In this document: positions 44,785 to 57,101 of the stretch, piece by piece
Numbering within the stretch: the stretch's first letter is position 1
How the letters are laid out: each line of letters opens with the position of its first letter
Assembly: GCA_030652255.1 (NCBI GenBank)
Contig: JAUSAZ010000177.1
Span: 62,001-126,000, forward strand
DNA: 64,000 nucleotides
Reading direction: 5' to 3'
Origin: Myxococcales bacterium
GTDB lineage: Bacteria; Myxococcota_A; Polyangia; Polyangiales; Ga0077539
Notes under the pieces: model-generated
What the model was told of the DNA's origin: nothing
Database searches by the model: none
What the model saw: the letters and a program-made list of their open reading frames with translations, nothing else
Made by a program: the position numbers and the translations under genes

Positions 44785-46581
44785 ATGAGCCGGATGGCAT
44801 CACCAGGGTCGCAGCTCCCAGGAGGGTTCATCCTCGGGGCGCTGAGCCACGCCGATCGCATCGGGCTGGTCTACGAGGCGTTTCCCTCCGAGGGGCGAGG
44901 GCAGAAGGCCCGGGCGCTGGTGCTGCATCCGCTGCACGTCGACGAGCTGCGAGACTGGTTCGAGCGCACGGCGGTGCTCGGTCGGGGCTTGAAGCACACC
45001 AACCTCGTCGAGGTTCACGCCCTCGGGTACACCGCCAACCAGCTCCCGGTGATGATCACCGAGTGGACCGAGGGGCGCACCCTGCGCAGCCGCCTCGCGG
45101 GCGGCGAGGTCATCGTGGTGCCGGAGATACGGCGCATCATCGGCGAGGTGGCGGCCGCGCTCGACTACCTCCACGGCCGAAGCCCCCCGGTGCTCCACCG
45201 GGTGCTGATGCCCGAGACGGTGCTCATCCCCCCGACGCCGCTCCCGGTGAAGCTCCTGGCGGTGGGCCACGCAGACCGGCCACAGCACCCTGCCTCCAAG
45301 GCCAACTACCTCTCCCCGGAGGAGCTCGAAGGTCACTCCGAGCTCACCCCGGCGGCGGACGTCTTTTCGCTCGCGACGCTCGCCTTCGAGGCGCTCACCG
45401 GGCGCCCGGCCTTCCCGGGCAACAACCCGGGCGCGGTGCTCAACGCCGTGCAGCGGCGGCAGCTCCCGTACATCGCGCTCGGTCCCCAGGAGGGCCTCGA
45501 GTCCCTCGACGAGCTCCTCCAACGGGGCTGGTCGCTCGACCCGGCGCGCCGTCCCGCGAGCGCTGGCGCCTTTGCCGCCGAGCTCGGCGAGGCCCTCGAG
45601 TCCGTGTCCAGCACCCTGCTCACGTCGCGGCGCACGCTGCGCGAGGGGGCGCCGCGGGTGGGGACCATTCCCCCGATCGCAGGCGCGATGGGTCGTCCGG
45701 GTACGACGCGCTACCCCACGCCGATTCCTACGGGCGCGCGGGTCTCGACGCGCCCGCCCGCCATGGCCGCGAGGGGGCAGGGCGCCCGGCCGATCTCCCC
45801 CCTAATCGGCTCGAACAGTCACGCGCCGCCGCGCATCGGCACCGCGCCCGGGCACTCCGGCCTCCCGCCGAGGTCTGCCAGCGGCGGCGCCGAGCTCTCG
45901 AGCGCGTACCGACGCGGCGATGAAGACGCCAACTCCTGGCTCAACCTCGACGCGACCGATCGTGCGGCGCGCCCGTCGGCGCTGGTGCCCGAGCTCGTGC
46001 CGCCCTCCGCGGCGGAGATGCCTACGCCCCCGCCCGGACCGCTCGACGCGGGCGACGCCGAGATCACCACCGGCTTCGTCGACATCGACGATCCCGAGGT
46101 GCTCGAGCTGCTCTCCGAGGACTTCACCAGCCCGGCCATCGCCTCGCTGCTGCCGCGTGTCTTCGCCGAGCCGCGCCCGGCGCAGTTCGAGGGCGACTTC
46201 ACCGATGCGCCGCCGCCTGCGCCGCCGCAGCCGCCGCAGCCGCGCCCGTCGAGCCGTCCTCCGCCGCCCCAGGTCACCCCCGCTCCCCGGTCGCGCTTCC
46301 CGGCCCCGGTGCGCTCGCTCACGCAGCCGGCGGGCTTCCCGGTGGGACTGCAGCGACAGTCCCCGGCGCCGATGCGCGTCGAGCGGCCGCAGCAGTACGA
46401 CCGGCCGCCCATCTCGCCCTTCGCCCCGGCGGAGGCGAGGCCCCGTGACGACGTCGCCTCCGCCCAGCCCTGGCACTCCCGGGAACTCAAGGTCACCCCG
46501 TGGCTCATCGCGGTGGTGCTCGCGCTCAACCTCGTGCTCACGGGGGCGCTGCTGGTCGTGATGCGGCACTTCCTCGTCTGA
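44785..46581 (+). CDS. Tail-anchored protein pseudokinase
   Basis: The 598-residue product starts with a kinase-like fold (FILGALSHADRIGLVYEAF, later EWTEGRTLRSRL, YLSPEELEGHSELTPAADVFSLA). Every catalytic residue is missing. The VAVK position reads ARALVLHP with Leu46 in place of Lys, HRD reads HRV with Val140, and DFG is replaced by AVGHAD. The P-E of the activation loop remains. A long Pro/Gly/Ala-rich linker (about 290-560) leads to a final membrane helix WLIAVVLALNLVLTGALLVV and RHFLV, a C-terminal anchor. TAGCGT ends 10 bases before the ATG. A scaffold or regulatory role is inferred. Confidence 0.82.
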   Translation: MSRMASPGSQLPGGFILGALSHADRIGLVYEAFPSEGRGQKARALVLHPLHVDELRDWFERTAVLGRGLKHTNLVEVHALGYTANQLPVMITEWTEGRTLRSRLAGGEVIVVPEIRRIIGEVAAALDYLHGRSPPVLHRVLMPETVLIPPTPLPVKLLAVGHADRPQHPASKANYLSPEELEGHSELTPAADVFSLATLAFEALTGRPAFPGNNPGAVLNAVQRRQLPYIALGPQEGLESLDELLQRGWSLDPARRPASAGAFAAELGEALESVSSTLLTSRRTLREGAPRVGTIPPIAGAMGRPGTTRYPTPIPTGARVSTRPPAMAARGQGARPISPLIGSNSHAPPRIGTAPGHSGLPPRSASGGAELSSAYRRGDEDANSWLNLDATDRAARPSALVPELVPPSAAEMPTPPPGPLDAGDAEITTGFVDIDDPEVLELLSEDFTSPAIASLLPRVFAEPRPAQFEGDFTDAPPPAPPQPPQPRPSSRPPPPQVTPAPRSRFPAPVRSLTQPAGFPVGLQRQSPAPMRVERPQQYDRPPISPFAPAEARPRDDVASAQPWHSRELKVTPWLIAVVLALNLVLTGALLVVMRHFLV

Positions 46582-46609
46582 AGCGGGCGGTGCTAGCGTC
46601 CGGCGCCTC

Positions 46610-47824
46610 ATGAGTGCATCGCCGGGTCCGAGGGTCTTCATCGTCGACGCCGTCCGAACGCCCATCGGGCGCTACCGCGGCGGCCTCGCCACCGTCCGCT
46701 CCGACGACCTCGCAGCGCGCACCATCACGGCCCTGCTCGACCGCGTGCCCGCCGCGCGGGAGGCCATCGACGAGGTGGTCTTCGGCGCCACCAACCAGGC
46801 CGGGGAGGACAACCGCAACGTCGCGCGCATGGCGCTGCTGCTGGCGGGCCTGCCGTACGAGGTCACCGGGGTGACGGTCAACCGCCTCTGCGGGTCGGGG
46901 CTCGAGGCGATCCAGTACGCCTACCGGGCGATCGCGACGGGCGAGCGATCCGTGATGATCGCGGGGGGCGTGGAGAGCATGACCCGCGCGCCCTTCGTCA
47001 TGGCCAAGGCCGCCGAGGCCTTCGACCGCGCGGTGCCCGCGATGTTCGACACCTCGCTCGGGTGGCGCTTCACCAACCCGAAGATGGCCGCGCGCTTCCC
47101 GTTGGAGTCGATGGGCGACACGGCGGAGAACGTCGCCGCCCTCCGCGCGGTCTCCCGCGAAGCCCAGGACCGCTTCGCGCTCGCGAGCCACCAGCGGGCC
47201 GCGCGCGCCGTCGCCGCGGGGGCCTTCGCCGACGAGATCGTCCCGGTCGAGATCGCCCAGCGAAAGGGCCCGGCCGTGGTGGTCGCGGCCGACGAGTCGG
47301 TGCGCGCCGACGCCTCGCTCGAGCAGCTCGGCAAGCTGGCGCCGGTGTTTCGCAAGGAGGGCACCGTCACGGCGGGGAACTCCTCGCCCATCAACGACGG
47401 CGCCTCCGCGGTGCTGGTGGCCTCCGAGGAATTCGTCCAGCGGCACGGGCTCACCCCGCTCGGGCGCGTGGTGGCCAACGCCGTCGCGGGCGTCGAGCCG
47501 GGCCTGATGGGACTCGGGCCCATCCCCGCGATGCAGCGGGCGCTCGCGCGGGCCGGCATCGCCGTGGGCGCGCTCGACACCGTCGAGCTCAACGAGGCCT
47601 TCGCGGCGCAGGCCCTGGCGTGCATCGACTCCCTCGGCCTCGACCCCGCGCGGGTGAACCCCGACGGCGGGGCCATCGCGCTCGGGCACCCCATCGGGTC
47701 GTCGGGGGCGCGCATCGCCACGACGCTGCTGCACCGGATGCGCCGGGAGGGCCTCCGCTACGGCGCGGCCTCGCTCTGCATCGGCGTGGGCCAGGGGATC
47801 GCGACGATCTTCTCTCGGGAGTAA
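46610..47824 (+). CDS. Thiolase (acetyl-CoA acetyltransferase / 3-oxoadipyl-CoA thiolase-like)
   Basis: The 404-residue enzyme has nucleophile Cys94 in VNRLCGSGLEAIQ, the GGVESMTRAPF segment, His360 in GGAIALGHPIGSSGAR and Cys390 in CIGVGQG. It cleaves 3-ketoacyl-CoA with CoA or condenses two acetyl-CoA. The 'NRLCGSG' wording is close to PcaF/PaaJ-type thiolases, but a biosynthetic or beta-oxidation thiolase is equally possible. The last motif is CIGVGQG instead of the usual C-x-GGGQG. TAGCGT ends 10 bases before ATG 46610. Confidence 0.92.
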   Translation: MSASPGPRVFIVDAVRTPIGRYRGGLATVRSDDLAARTITALLDRVPAAREAIDEVVFGATNQAGEDNRNVARMALLLAGLPYEVTGVTVNRLCGSGLEAIQYAYRAIATGERSVMIAGGVESMTRAPFVMAKAAEAFDRAVPAMFDTSLGWRFTNPKMAARFPLESMGDTAENVAALRAVSREAQDRFALASHQRAARAVAAGAFADEIVPVEIAQRKGPAVVVAADESVRADASLEQLGKLAPVFRKEGTVTAGNSSPINDGASAVLVASEEFVQRHGLTPLGRVVANAVAGVEPGLMGLGPIPAMQRALARAGIAVGALDTVELNEAFAAQALACIDSLGLDPARVNPDGGAIALGHPIGSSGARIATTLLHRMRREGLRYGAASLCIGVGQGIATIFSRE

Positions 47825-47853
47825 GCCTCCTTCCCCGCCGGGGGGGCCGGAGG

Positions 47854-49026
47854 TCAGCCGCGGACGAAGCGGCGGCGCAGGTAGCGCTGCGCCGGGTCTT
47901 CGAGCCCGTGGTGCAGCAGCGCGGCCACGACGCTGGTGAGCAGGTAGAGGGCGAGCACCACGGCCACCTCGTGGCGGATGTGCCCGCGGACGCGCTGCGA
48001 GAGCGTGTGCGACAGGGCGACACGATCGATCCAGGTGTCCTGCACGAGGTAGAGCGCGAAGGAGATGCGGCCCGCGTACACGACCGGCCGCGACGCGAAC
48101 GCGGGCGTCACCCACGAGCGACCGACCAGCCCGAGGATCATGAGCGCGCCGCCCGCCGAGAAGAGCCGCGTGACGAGCTGGTAGCCCGCGAAGGAGCCCG
48201 CCGTCGTCGGCCCGCCGCGGGTCTCGATCCACCGCGCGGCGCCCCACCAGACGGCCGCGCCGAGGGCGAAGAGGGCGGTCGCGCCGGCCGGGTGACGCAG
48301 CCACCGGCTGGTGGGGGCCCGCAGCGCGAAGACGCCCGCGAGGATGCCGCAGGCGAAGTCCGAGAAGCGGCCCGTGAGGGTCATCACCCAGAGGCCGTTG
48401 TCCCAGGAGCCCGTGAGCGAGCGCTTGAGGTTGAGGAGGTCGGCGGTGATGGCGATGCCCGCCTCGGTGAGCAGCGCGAGGCAGACGCCGACGGCGGCGA
48501 CGCGCGCGACGACGGAGGCCGTGGGCCGGGCGCGCTCGATCGCGCCCAGCGCCACGAAGAGGGGCGGCACGGCGAGGTAGAACGACTCCTCCAGGCAGAG
48601 GGTCCACATGGGTGGGTTGATGGAGAAGCGGTACGACTCGAAGTAGGCGTGCGTGAGCGTGAGGTGGGTGAGCACGTCGGCGAGGCGGTAGTCGCGCGAG
48701 GTGACCACCGCGAGCAGCACCAGCGCCCAGGCGAGCGGAAGCACCCGGAACGCCCGCTTGAGGAAGTACGACCGGAGGGAGACCGTGCCCGCCGTGAAGC
48801 GGTCGAAGTAGAGCCGGGTGAACAGGAACCCGGAGAGGGCGAAGAAGAGGTTCACCCCGGTCCAGCCGTAGCGCACGATCCACGCCGACCCGACGTCCCG
48901 GCCGGTCTCGACGTGGCCGACGAGCACCATCGCGGCGGCGAGGGCTCGGAAGCCCGTCAGTGCGGGGAGCTGCGGGGCGTCGCCGTCCCGACGGGCGCTC
49001 TCGCGGGGGGAGGGGTCATCTGCCAC
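47854..49026 (-). CDS. Membrane acyltransferase (acyltransferase 3 family)
   Basis: The 390-residue protein is an integral membrane enzyme with roughly ten hydrophobic segments. It has the family start PALTGFRALAAAMVLVGHVE containing the conserved Arg and His, then FFALSGFLFTRLYFDRF and MWTLCLEESFYLAVPPLFV. Acyltransferase-3 proteins transfer acetyl or other acyl groups to sugars of lipopolysaccharide, exopolysaccharide or antibiotics. The acceptor is unknown. GTG 49026 has TAGCCT ending 10 bases upstream. It is convergent with the thiolase gene. Confidence 0.9.
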   Translation of the reverse strand: MADDPSPRESARRDGDAPQLPALTGFRALAAAMVLVGHVETGRDVGSAWIVRYGWTGVNLFFALSGFLFTRLYFDRFTAGTVSLRSYFLKRAFRVLPLAWALVLLAVVTSRDYRLADVLTHLTLTHAYFESYRFSINPPMWTLCLEESFYLAVPPLFVALGAIERARPTASVVARVAAVGVCLALLTEAGIAITADLLNLKRSLTGSWDNGLWVMTLTGRFSDFACGILAGVFALRAPTSRWLRHPAGATALFALGAAVWWGAARWIETRGGPTTAGSFAGYQLVTRLFSAGGALMILGLVGRSWVTPAFASRPVVYAGRISFALYLVQDTWIDRVALSHTLSQRVRGHIRHEVAVVLALYLLTSVVAALLHHGLEDPAQRYLRRRFVRG

Positions 49027-49042
49027 GGGGGCAGGGAGGCTA

Positions 49043-52938
<3,896 letters not shown>

Positions 52939-53095
52939 TGGGGGGGTCCTGCGCGGGCCCGAGGACTCCCCCCGGGGGCGGTGGGATGATGGATCCCCGC
53001 GCCCCCGGCGTCACGGCGGCGGCGCCAGGGATGTTCCTTGTGCGCATGGCCGCGGCGGCGATAGGCTCCGGGTCGCACATGCGAAGGGTGACCCG

Positions 53096-53500
53096 ATGAC
53101 CGACGCCGTGGCCGCCGCGAAGATCGAGGCCCACCTCAAGACCCTGGGCTGGCCCGTCATCGCGCTCTCCGAGCGCACCTGGCGATCGAGCTTCCGCGCC
53201 CGTCGCGGGTCGTTTCCGCTCGTCATCCAGGCCGAAGGAGCGTTCTGCAGGCTGATGGTGCTGCCCATCGTCCGGCTGCCCGCCGACGCCGACAAGGCCG
53301 AGCTCCTGTACGCCCGGCTGCTGCGGCTCAACGGCGAGATGCTCCTGGCGCGCTTCTCCCTCGATGAGGACGGCGACGTGGTGCTCTCGGTGGAGTTTCC
53401 CGTCGAGCACATGGACGCGAGCGAGATGCGCGACGCCCTCGACGTGCTCTCGGTGTACGCCGACAAGCACCGCGGCGAGCTGCGCCAGCTCGTCGCCTGA
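53096..53500 (+). CDS. YbjN-like / type III chaperone-fold small protein
   Basis: The 134-residue product has the alternating strand-helix pattern of the YbjN/T3SS-chaperone-like fold. It opens with a helix ending HLKTLGWPV, then SSFRARRGSFPLVIQAEG, LPIVRLPADADKAELLYARLLRLNGEMLLARFSLDEDGDVVLSVEFP and a final helix. Proteins of this group often bind and stabilise partners; the partner is not evident. GAAGGG lies just upstream of the ATG. It is convergent with the exported kinase gene, 4 bases away. Confidence 0.7.
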   Translation: MTDAVAAAKIEAHLKTLGWPVIALSERTWRSSFRARRGSFPLVIQAEGAFCRLMVLPIVRLPADADKAELLYARLLRLNGEMLLARFSLDEDGDVVLSVEFPVEHMDASEMRDALDVLSVYADKHRGELRQLVA

Positions 53501-53504
53501 GGGG

Positions 53505-54605
53505 TCACTCGAAGCAGTACACCTCGGCGGCGCCGTGGATGCCCACGAGGGCGTCGACGTACTCGAGGAAGGTCGCGCGCCGGCGCATCATCGCGCGGAG
53601 CTGGGCCTCGTTGAGCAGGGCCTCGTGGCCGTCGGCGTCGGCGACGATGGCGCGGCGCAGGCCCGCGAGGGTCATCGCGCGCACGCCGTCGACGAAGCGT
53701 CGCGAGAAGCGCTGCACCCGCTGCAGGAACGAGAAGATGATCTCCATCTTCCAGCGGGGCAGGGGCTCGAGGAAGCCGCCGTTGTTGTCGCGGTAGCAGA
53801 GCTGCCCCCGGGCGTCGACGAGGGTGTTGGTGCCGTGCCAGCGGTCCCAGTTACCGATGATGAAGTCGAAGGAGATGAGGGTGGAGATCTCCTCGGCGCG
53901 CCCGCGGGCGTCGGCGGGGATCTCGACGCCCACCACGAGGTGGTTGGTCCACTGCGTGAGGGCCTCGCCGGAGAAGATGCCCGCGCGGCGGAGCACTGGC
54001 ACCCAGTAGATCATCGCGCCGCGGGCCCAGCCGTCGCGGAAGAGCAGTCGGCTGGCATCCGCACCGACCAGCTCGGCCCGCGCCACACGGCGGAACACCG
54101 CCGGGGGGACCCGGTCGATGCCGAGGAGCTGGGCCACCCGGAAGGCGCCGATCTCCGCGCGCCAGTGGTCCACGTGGCGGGTCTCCGCGGGCTTGTAGGC
54201 GCCGTCGATGTCTCCGTCGAGGTCGCAGCGGAGGTTCACCGAGGTGTTGCCCACGTTGCGCGCCGACTGGATGGGCGCCTCGCTCAGCGCGCGGACGATG
54301 TCGTCCTCGATGAGCGCGCCATAGCGCCGCACACCGGCCTCGTAGGGGTTGGGTGGCAACGGCGAGGCCTCCGCGACGGCGGGCGCGGGCGGGGGTGCGG
54401 GTGGTGGCGGTGGAGCGGGTGGTGGGGCGGGCGGTGGCGCGACGGCGGGCGCGGCCGCGGTTGGAGGGGTGAGCTCGTCGAAGGGGTTGGGCGGGATGGC
54501 GCCGCCGGAGACCAGCACCGGGGGCGTCTGCGCGAGGCCGCGGGCGGAGCGGAGCGAGATCGCTCCGAGTCCGAGGGCGAGCATCTTGCGGCGGGAGACG
54601 TTCAT
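53505..54605 (-). CDS. Tat-exported Fam20/HipA-like protein kinase
   Basis: The 366-residue product begins with a twin-arginine signal (NVSRRKMLALGLGAISL) and a Pro/Ala-rich linker to about residue 90. The rest resembles the Fam20/Four-jointed and HipA/PI-kinase-like atypical kinases. It has a Lys in GAYKPAE (Lys138), a helix with RAEIGAFRVAQLLG whose Glu would bind that lysine, the catalytic word DFIIGNWDRWHGTN with Asp254 and Asn260, and the metal-binding RDNNGGF with Asp273. These match G-N-x-D-R-H-x-x-N and DNG in shape; the His is displaced by one. It would phosphorylate extracytoplasmic targets if active. Confidence 0.75.
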   Translation of the reverse strand: MNVSRRKMLALGLGAISLRSARGLAQTPPVLVSGGAIPPNPFDELTPPTAAAPAVAPPPAPPPAPPPPPAPPPAPAVAEASPLPPNPYEAGVRRYGALIEDDIVRALSEAPIQSARNVGNTSVNLRCDLDGDIDGAYKPAETRHVDHWRAEIGAFRVAQLLGIDRVPPAVFRRVARAELVGADASRLLFRDGWARGAMIYWVPVLRRAGIFSGEALTQWTNHLVVGVEIPADARGRAEEISTLISFDFIIGNWDRWHGTNTLVDARGQLCYRDNNGGFLEPLPRWKMEIIFSFLQRVQRFSRRFVDGVRAMTLAGLRRAIVADADGHEALLNEAQLRAMMRRRATFLEYVDALVGIHGAAEVYCFE

Positions 54606-54688
54606 GGCGTGGTCGTAGCTCTCGCGCGAGTGTAGCCGGGCGGCGGGGGCGCGGCGAGGATGTGGCGGCGCCTCGAGGCGCCCGCTAC

Positions 54689-55105
54689 CTAGGTCGGCGC
54701 GGAGAGGTGCGCCGAGAGCAGGGCGCGCACGTCGTCGGGCATCTCCACCGAGGCGAGCGCGTCGAGGCGGGAGACCACCACGACCTGGCGCACCGCGGCG
54801 CAGCGGACGCCGTCGGCGGCGCGGGTGAGCTCGTGGCGGAAGGTGATCGATCGGCCGCCGAGGCGCTCGACGCTGACGTCGATGAGGGCGGTGTCGCCGT
54901 AGCGAAGCGGCGCGAGGTAGTCGGCCTCGACGCGCACCGAGGGGATGCCGATGCCGCGCACCATCGTGAGGTGGGGATATCCGCCGGGCAGCGAGGCGAA
55001 GAGGGCCTCGAGGGCGTCGTGGCAGAAGTCGAGGTAGCGGGCGAAGTAGACGATGCGTGCGGCGTCGACCTCGGCGAAGCGCACCGGGCGTTCGTGGCGG
55101 AACAT
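54689..55105 (-). CDS. Acyl-CoA thioesterase (YbgC/4-hydroxybenzoyl-CoA thioesterase family)
   Basis: The 138-residue hotdog-fold enzyme shows VRFAEVDAARIVYFARYLDFCHDALEALF, with the catalytic Asp (residue 14) in the position used by 4-hydroxybenzoyl-CoA thioesterases and YbgC. A VRVEADYLAPLRYGD strand follows. It hydrolyses acyl-CoA or acyl-ACP; YbgC homologues often work near the Tol-Pal system, but no tol genes are nearby here. TAGCCT ends 7 bases before the ATG at 55105, and no Shine-Dalgarno is present. It is divergent from the ABC operon. Confidence 0.88.
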   Translation of the reverse strand: MFRHERPVRFAEVDAARIVYFARYLDFCHDALEALFASLPGGYPHLTMVRGIGIPSVRVEADYLAPLRYGDTALIDVSVERLGGRSITFRHELTRAADGVRCAAVRQVVVVSRLDALASVEMPDDVRALLSAHLSAPT

Positions 55106-55198
55106 GCCCGCGAGGCTAACGCCCGCCGCGGTCGATGGCGCGGGAATATCCGGGAATCCAAGGCGGTTCGACGCGCGCGCCGGGACTTCGGTCCCACG

Positions 55199-55226
55199 TT
55201 GACTTGCGAGACTCGCTGACTAGGAT
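55199..55226 (+). promoter_or_regulatory. Sigma-70-type promoter of the ABC transporter operon
   Basis: TTGACT (55199-55204) and TAGGAT (55221-55226) are 16 bases apart and close to consensus, the best conventional promoter in the window. Transcription would begin about 47 bases before the ATG at 55281. Confidence 0.6.
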
Positions 55227-55280
55227 GCGCGCCCGCCGGGGCGACGGCGAAATGTTGGCTTCACCGAAGGCATAGATCGA

Positions 55281-56324
55281 ATGGCGACCAGTGACGTGAT
55301 GATCGAGACCCGGGAGCTGTCGAAGGTCTACGGCGCCCAGCGCGCGGTCGACAAGATCAGCTTCGAGATCCGCCGGGGCGAGGTGGTGGGGTTCCTCGGG
55401 CCCAACGGGGCGGGCAAGTCCACGACGATGAAGATCCTGACCTGCTTCATCTCGCCCTCCGAGGGGACGGCGAAGGTGGGCGGCTTCGACGTGTTCGACG
55501 ACCCGCTGTCGGTGCGCTCGGTGCTCGGGTACCTCCCGCAGCGCGCGTCGCTCTACCCCGAGATGGGCGTGGTCGAGTACCTGGAGTTCGCGGCCGACCT
55601 GCGGGCCATCCCGAAGGACAAGCGCCGCGGGAAGATCAAGGAGGTGGTCGAGATCTGCGGGCTCAAGGACGTGCTCGCCAAGACCATCAACGAGCTCTCG
55701 TACGGCTACCGGCAGCGCGTGGGCCTGGCGCAGGCGCTCATCCACGACCCGCCCATCCTCATCCTCGACGAGCCCACCGCCGACCTCGACCCCAACGAGA
55801 GCGCGGAGGTCATCTCGTACATCAAGGAGATCGGCAAGACGCGCACGATCATGCTGTCGACGCACGACCTCGTGGAGGTCAAGGAGGCCTGCGCGCGGGT
55901 GCTCATCGTCAACCGCGGGAAGATCGTGGCCGACGGCGCGCCGGACGACCTCGCGGCCAAGAGCGGGAGCGTGAAGTACGTGCTCGCGGTCGACGGCGGC
56001 AAGGACGAGACGGTGCGCAAGTCGGGCCCGGTGATCGAGGCCGTGAAGCGCGTGGTCTCGGACGCCGTGGTGAAGGAGCTGCCGAGCGACGACCGCGCGA
56101 CGCTGCTCGAGGTGAGCGTGAAGGGCTCCGGCGACCACCGCCGGGAGTTCTTCCGCATGGCGGTGGAGAACAAGTGGGACCTGCTGGAGCTTCGCCGCGA
56201 GGCGGTGCAGCTCGAGGAGGTCTTCCGTCAGCTGACGGTGGGTGAGGGGGCTCCGCGGCGCAACGCGGGCTCCAAGGCTTCTGAAACGGTGGCGGCGACG
56301 AAGGAGTCATCCAGCGATGTCTGA
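55281..56324 (+). CDS. ABC transporter ATP-binding protein (GldA-like)
   Basis: The 347-residue protein has Walker A GPNGAGKS at 40-47, Q-loop LPQRASLYPEM, signature LSYGYRQRVGLAQAL and Walker B LILDEPTADLDP, followed by the switch His in STHDL. The signature's LSYGYRQR is close to the gliding-motility GldA pattern LSKGYRQR. A 110-residue C-terminal extension follows. It is first in a compact operon with a permease, a GldG-like protein and a DUF4340-type protein; such sets move or organise unknown envelope substrates. The stop overlaps the permease start by 8 bases. Confidence 0.92.
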   Translation: MATSDVMIETRELSKVYGAQRAVDKISFEIRRGEVVGFLGPNGAGKSTTMKILTCFISPSEGTAKVGGFDVFDDPLSVRSVLGYLPQRASLYPEMGVVEYLEFAADLRAIPKDKRRGKIKEVVEICGLKDVLAKTINELSYGYRQRVGLAQALIHDPPILILDEPTADLDPNESAEVISYIKEIGKTRTIMLSTHDLVEVKEACARVLIVNRGKIVADGAPDDLAAKSGSVKYVLAVDGGKDETVRKSGPVIEAVKRVVSDAVVKELPSDDRATLLEVSVKGSGDHRREFFRMAVENKWDLLELRREAVQLEEVFRQLTVGEGAPRRNAGSKASETVAATKESSSDV

Positions 56325-57099
56325 TACGGAAACGACGGCGACGACGGCCGCGGGCGCGCTGCGCCGCGGGTCCATCGGGACGCCGATCAACAACACCCTG
56401 GCGATCGCGCGGCGGGAGTTCGTCTCGTACTTCTCGTCGCCCCTCGGCTACATCGTGATCGGGATGTTCCTGCTGCTGGTGGGCTTCCTGTTCTTCATCC
56501 CCTTCGCGTTCCTGACGCTGGGGAAGGCCACGCTCCAGCCGATGTTCAACAGCATCTCCTGGCTGCTGCCGCTCATCTGCCCGGCCATCGCGATGCGCAC
56601 CTTCGCCGAGGAGTCCCGCACGGGCACCCTGGAGATGCTCATCACGCAGCCGGTGCGCGACTGGGAGGTCATCCTCGGGAAGTTCTTCGGCGCGCTCGGG
56701 CTGCTCGCGGTGTGCATCATCGGCACCTTCAGCTACCCGGTGATCATCTCGCGCATGGGCGAGCTCGACTGGGGCCCCGTCGCCGGCGGCTACCTCGGGC
56801 TCCTGCTCGGCGGCGCGGCGTACATCTCCTTCGGCGTGATGGTCTCGTCCTTCACCAAGGACCAGATCACCGCGTTCTTCGTGAGCTTCATCGTCGGCGC
56901 GGTGTTCTTCCTCATGAACAAGGCGCTGATCTTCTTCGGCGGCGCGGCCTCGGTGATCGAGTACCTCTGCCCCGACTACCACTTCGCGAGCATCGCCCGC
57001 GGGGTCATCGACGCCCGCAACATCATCTACTTCGCCAGCGTGATCTTCATCTGCCTGCTGGCGACCGCGCGCTCCCTCGAGAGCCGGCGGTGGAGCTGA
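56317..57099 (+). CDS. ABC transporter permease (GldF-like)
   Basis: The 260-residue membrane protein has about six hydrophobic helices. It begins with an N-terminal IARREFVSYFSSPLGYIVIGMFLLLVGFLFF, then ICPAIAMRTFAEESRTGTLEMLITQPVRDWEVILGKF, the strongly conserved cytoplasmic loop of ABC-2-type permeases of the GldF/NosY kind. It pairs with the upstream ATPase. ATG 56317 lies within the end of the ATPase gene; an AAGGAG sits 10 bases before it. Confidence 0.92.
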   Translation: MSDTETTATTAAGALRRGSIGTPINNTLAIARREFVSYFSSPLGYIVIGMFLLLVGFLFFIPFAFLTLGKATLQPMFNSISWLLPLICPAIAMRTFAEESRTGTLEMLITQPVRDWEVILGKFFGALGLLAVCIIGTFSYPVIISRMGELDWGPVAGGYLGLLLGGAAYISFGVMVSSFTKDQITAFFVSFIVGAVFFLMNKALIFFGGAASVIEYLCPDYHFASIARGVIDARNIIYFASVIFICLLATARSLESRRWS

Positions 57100-57101
57100 C
57101 C

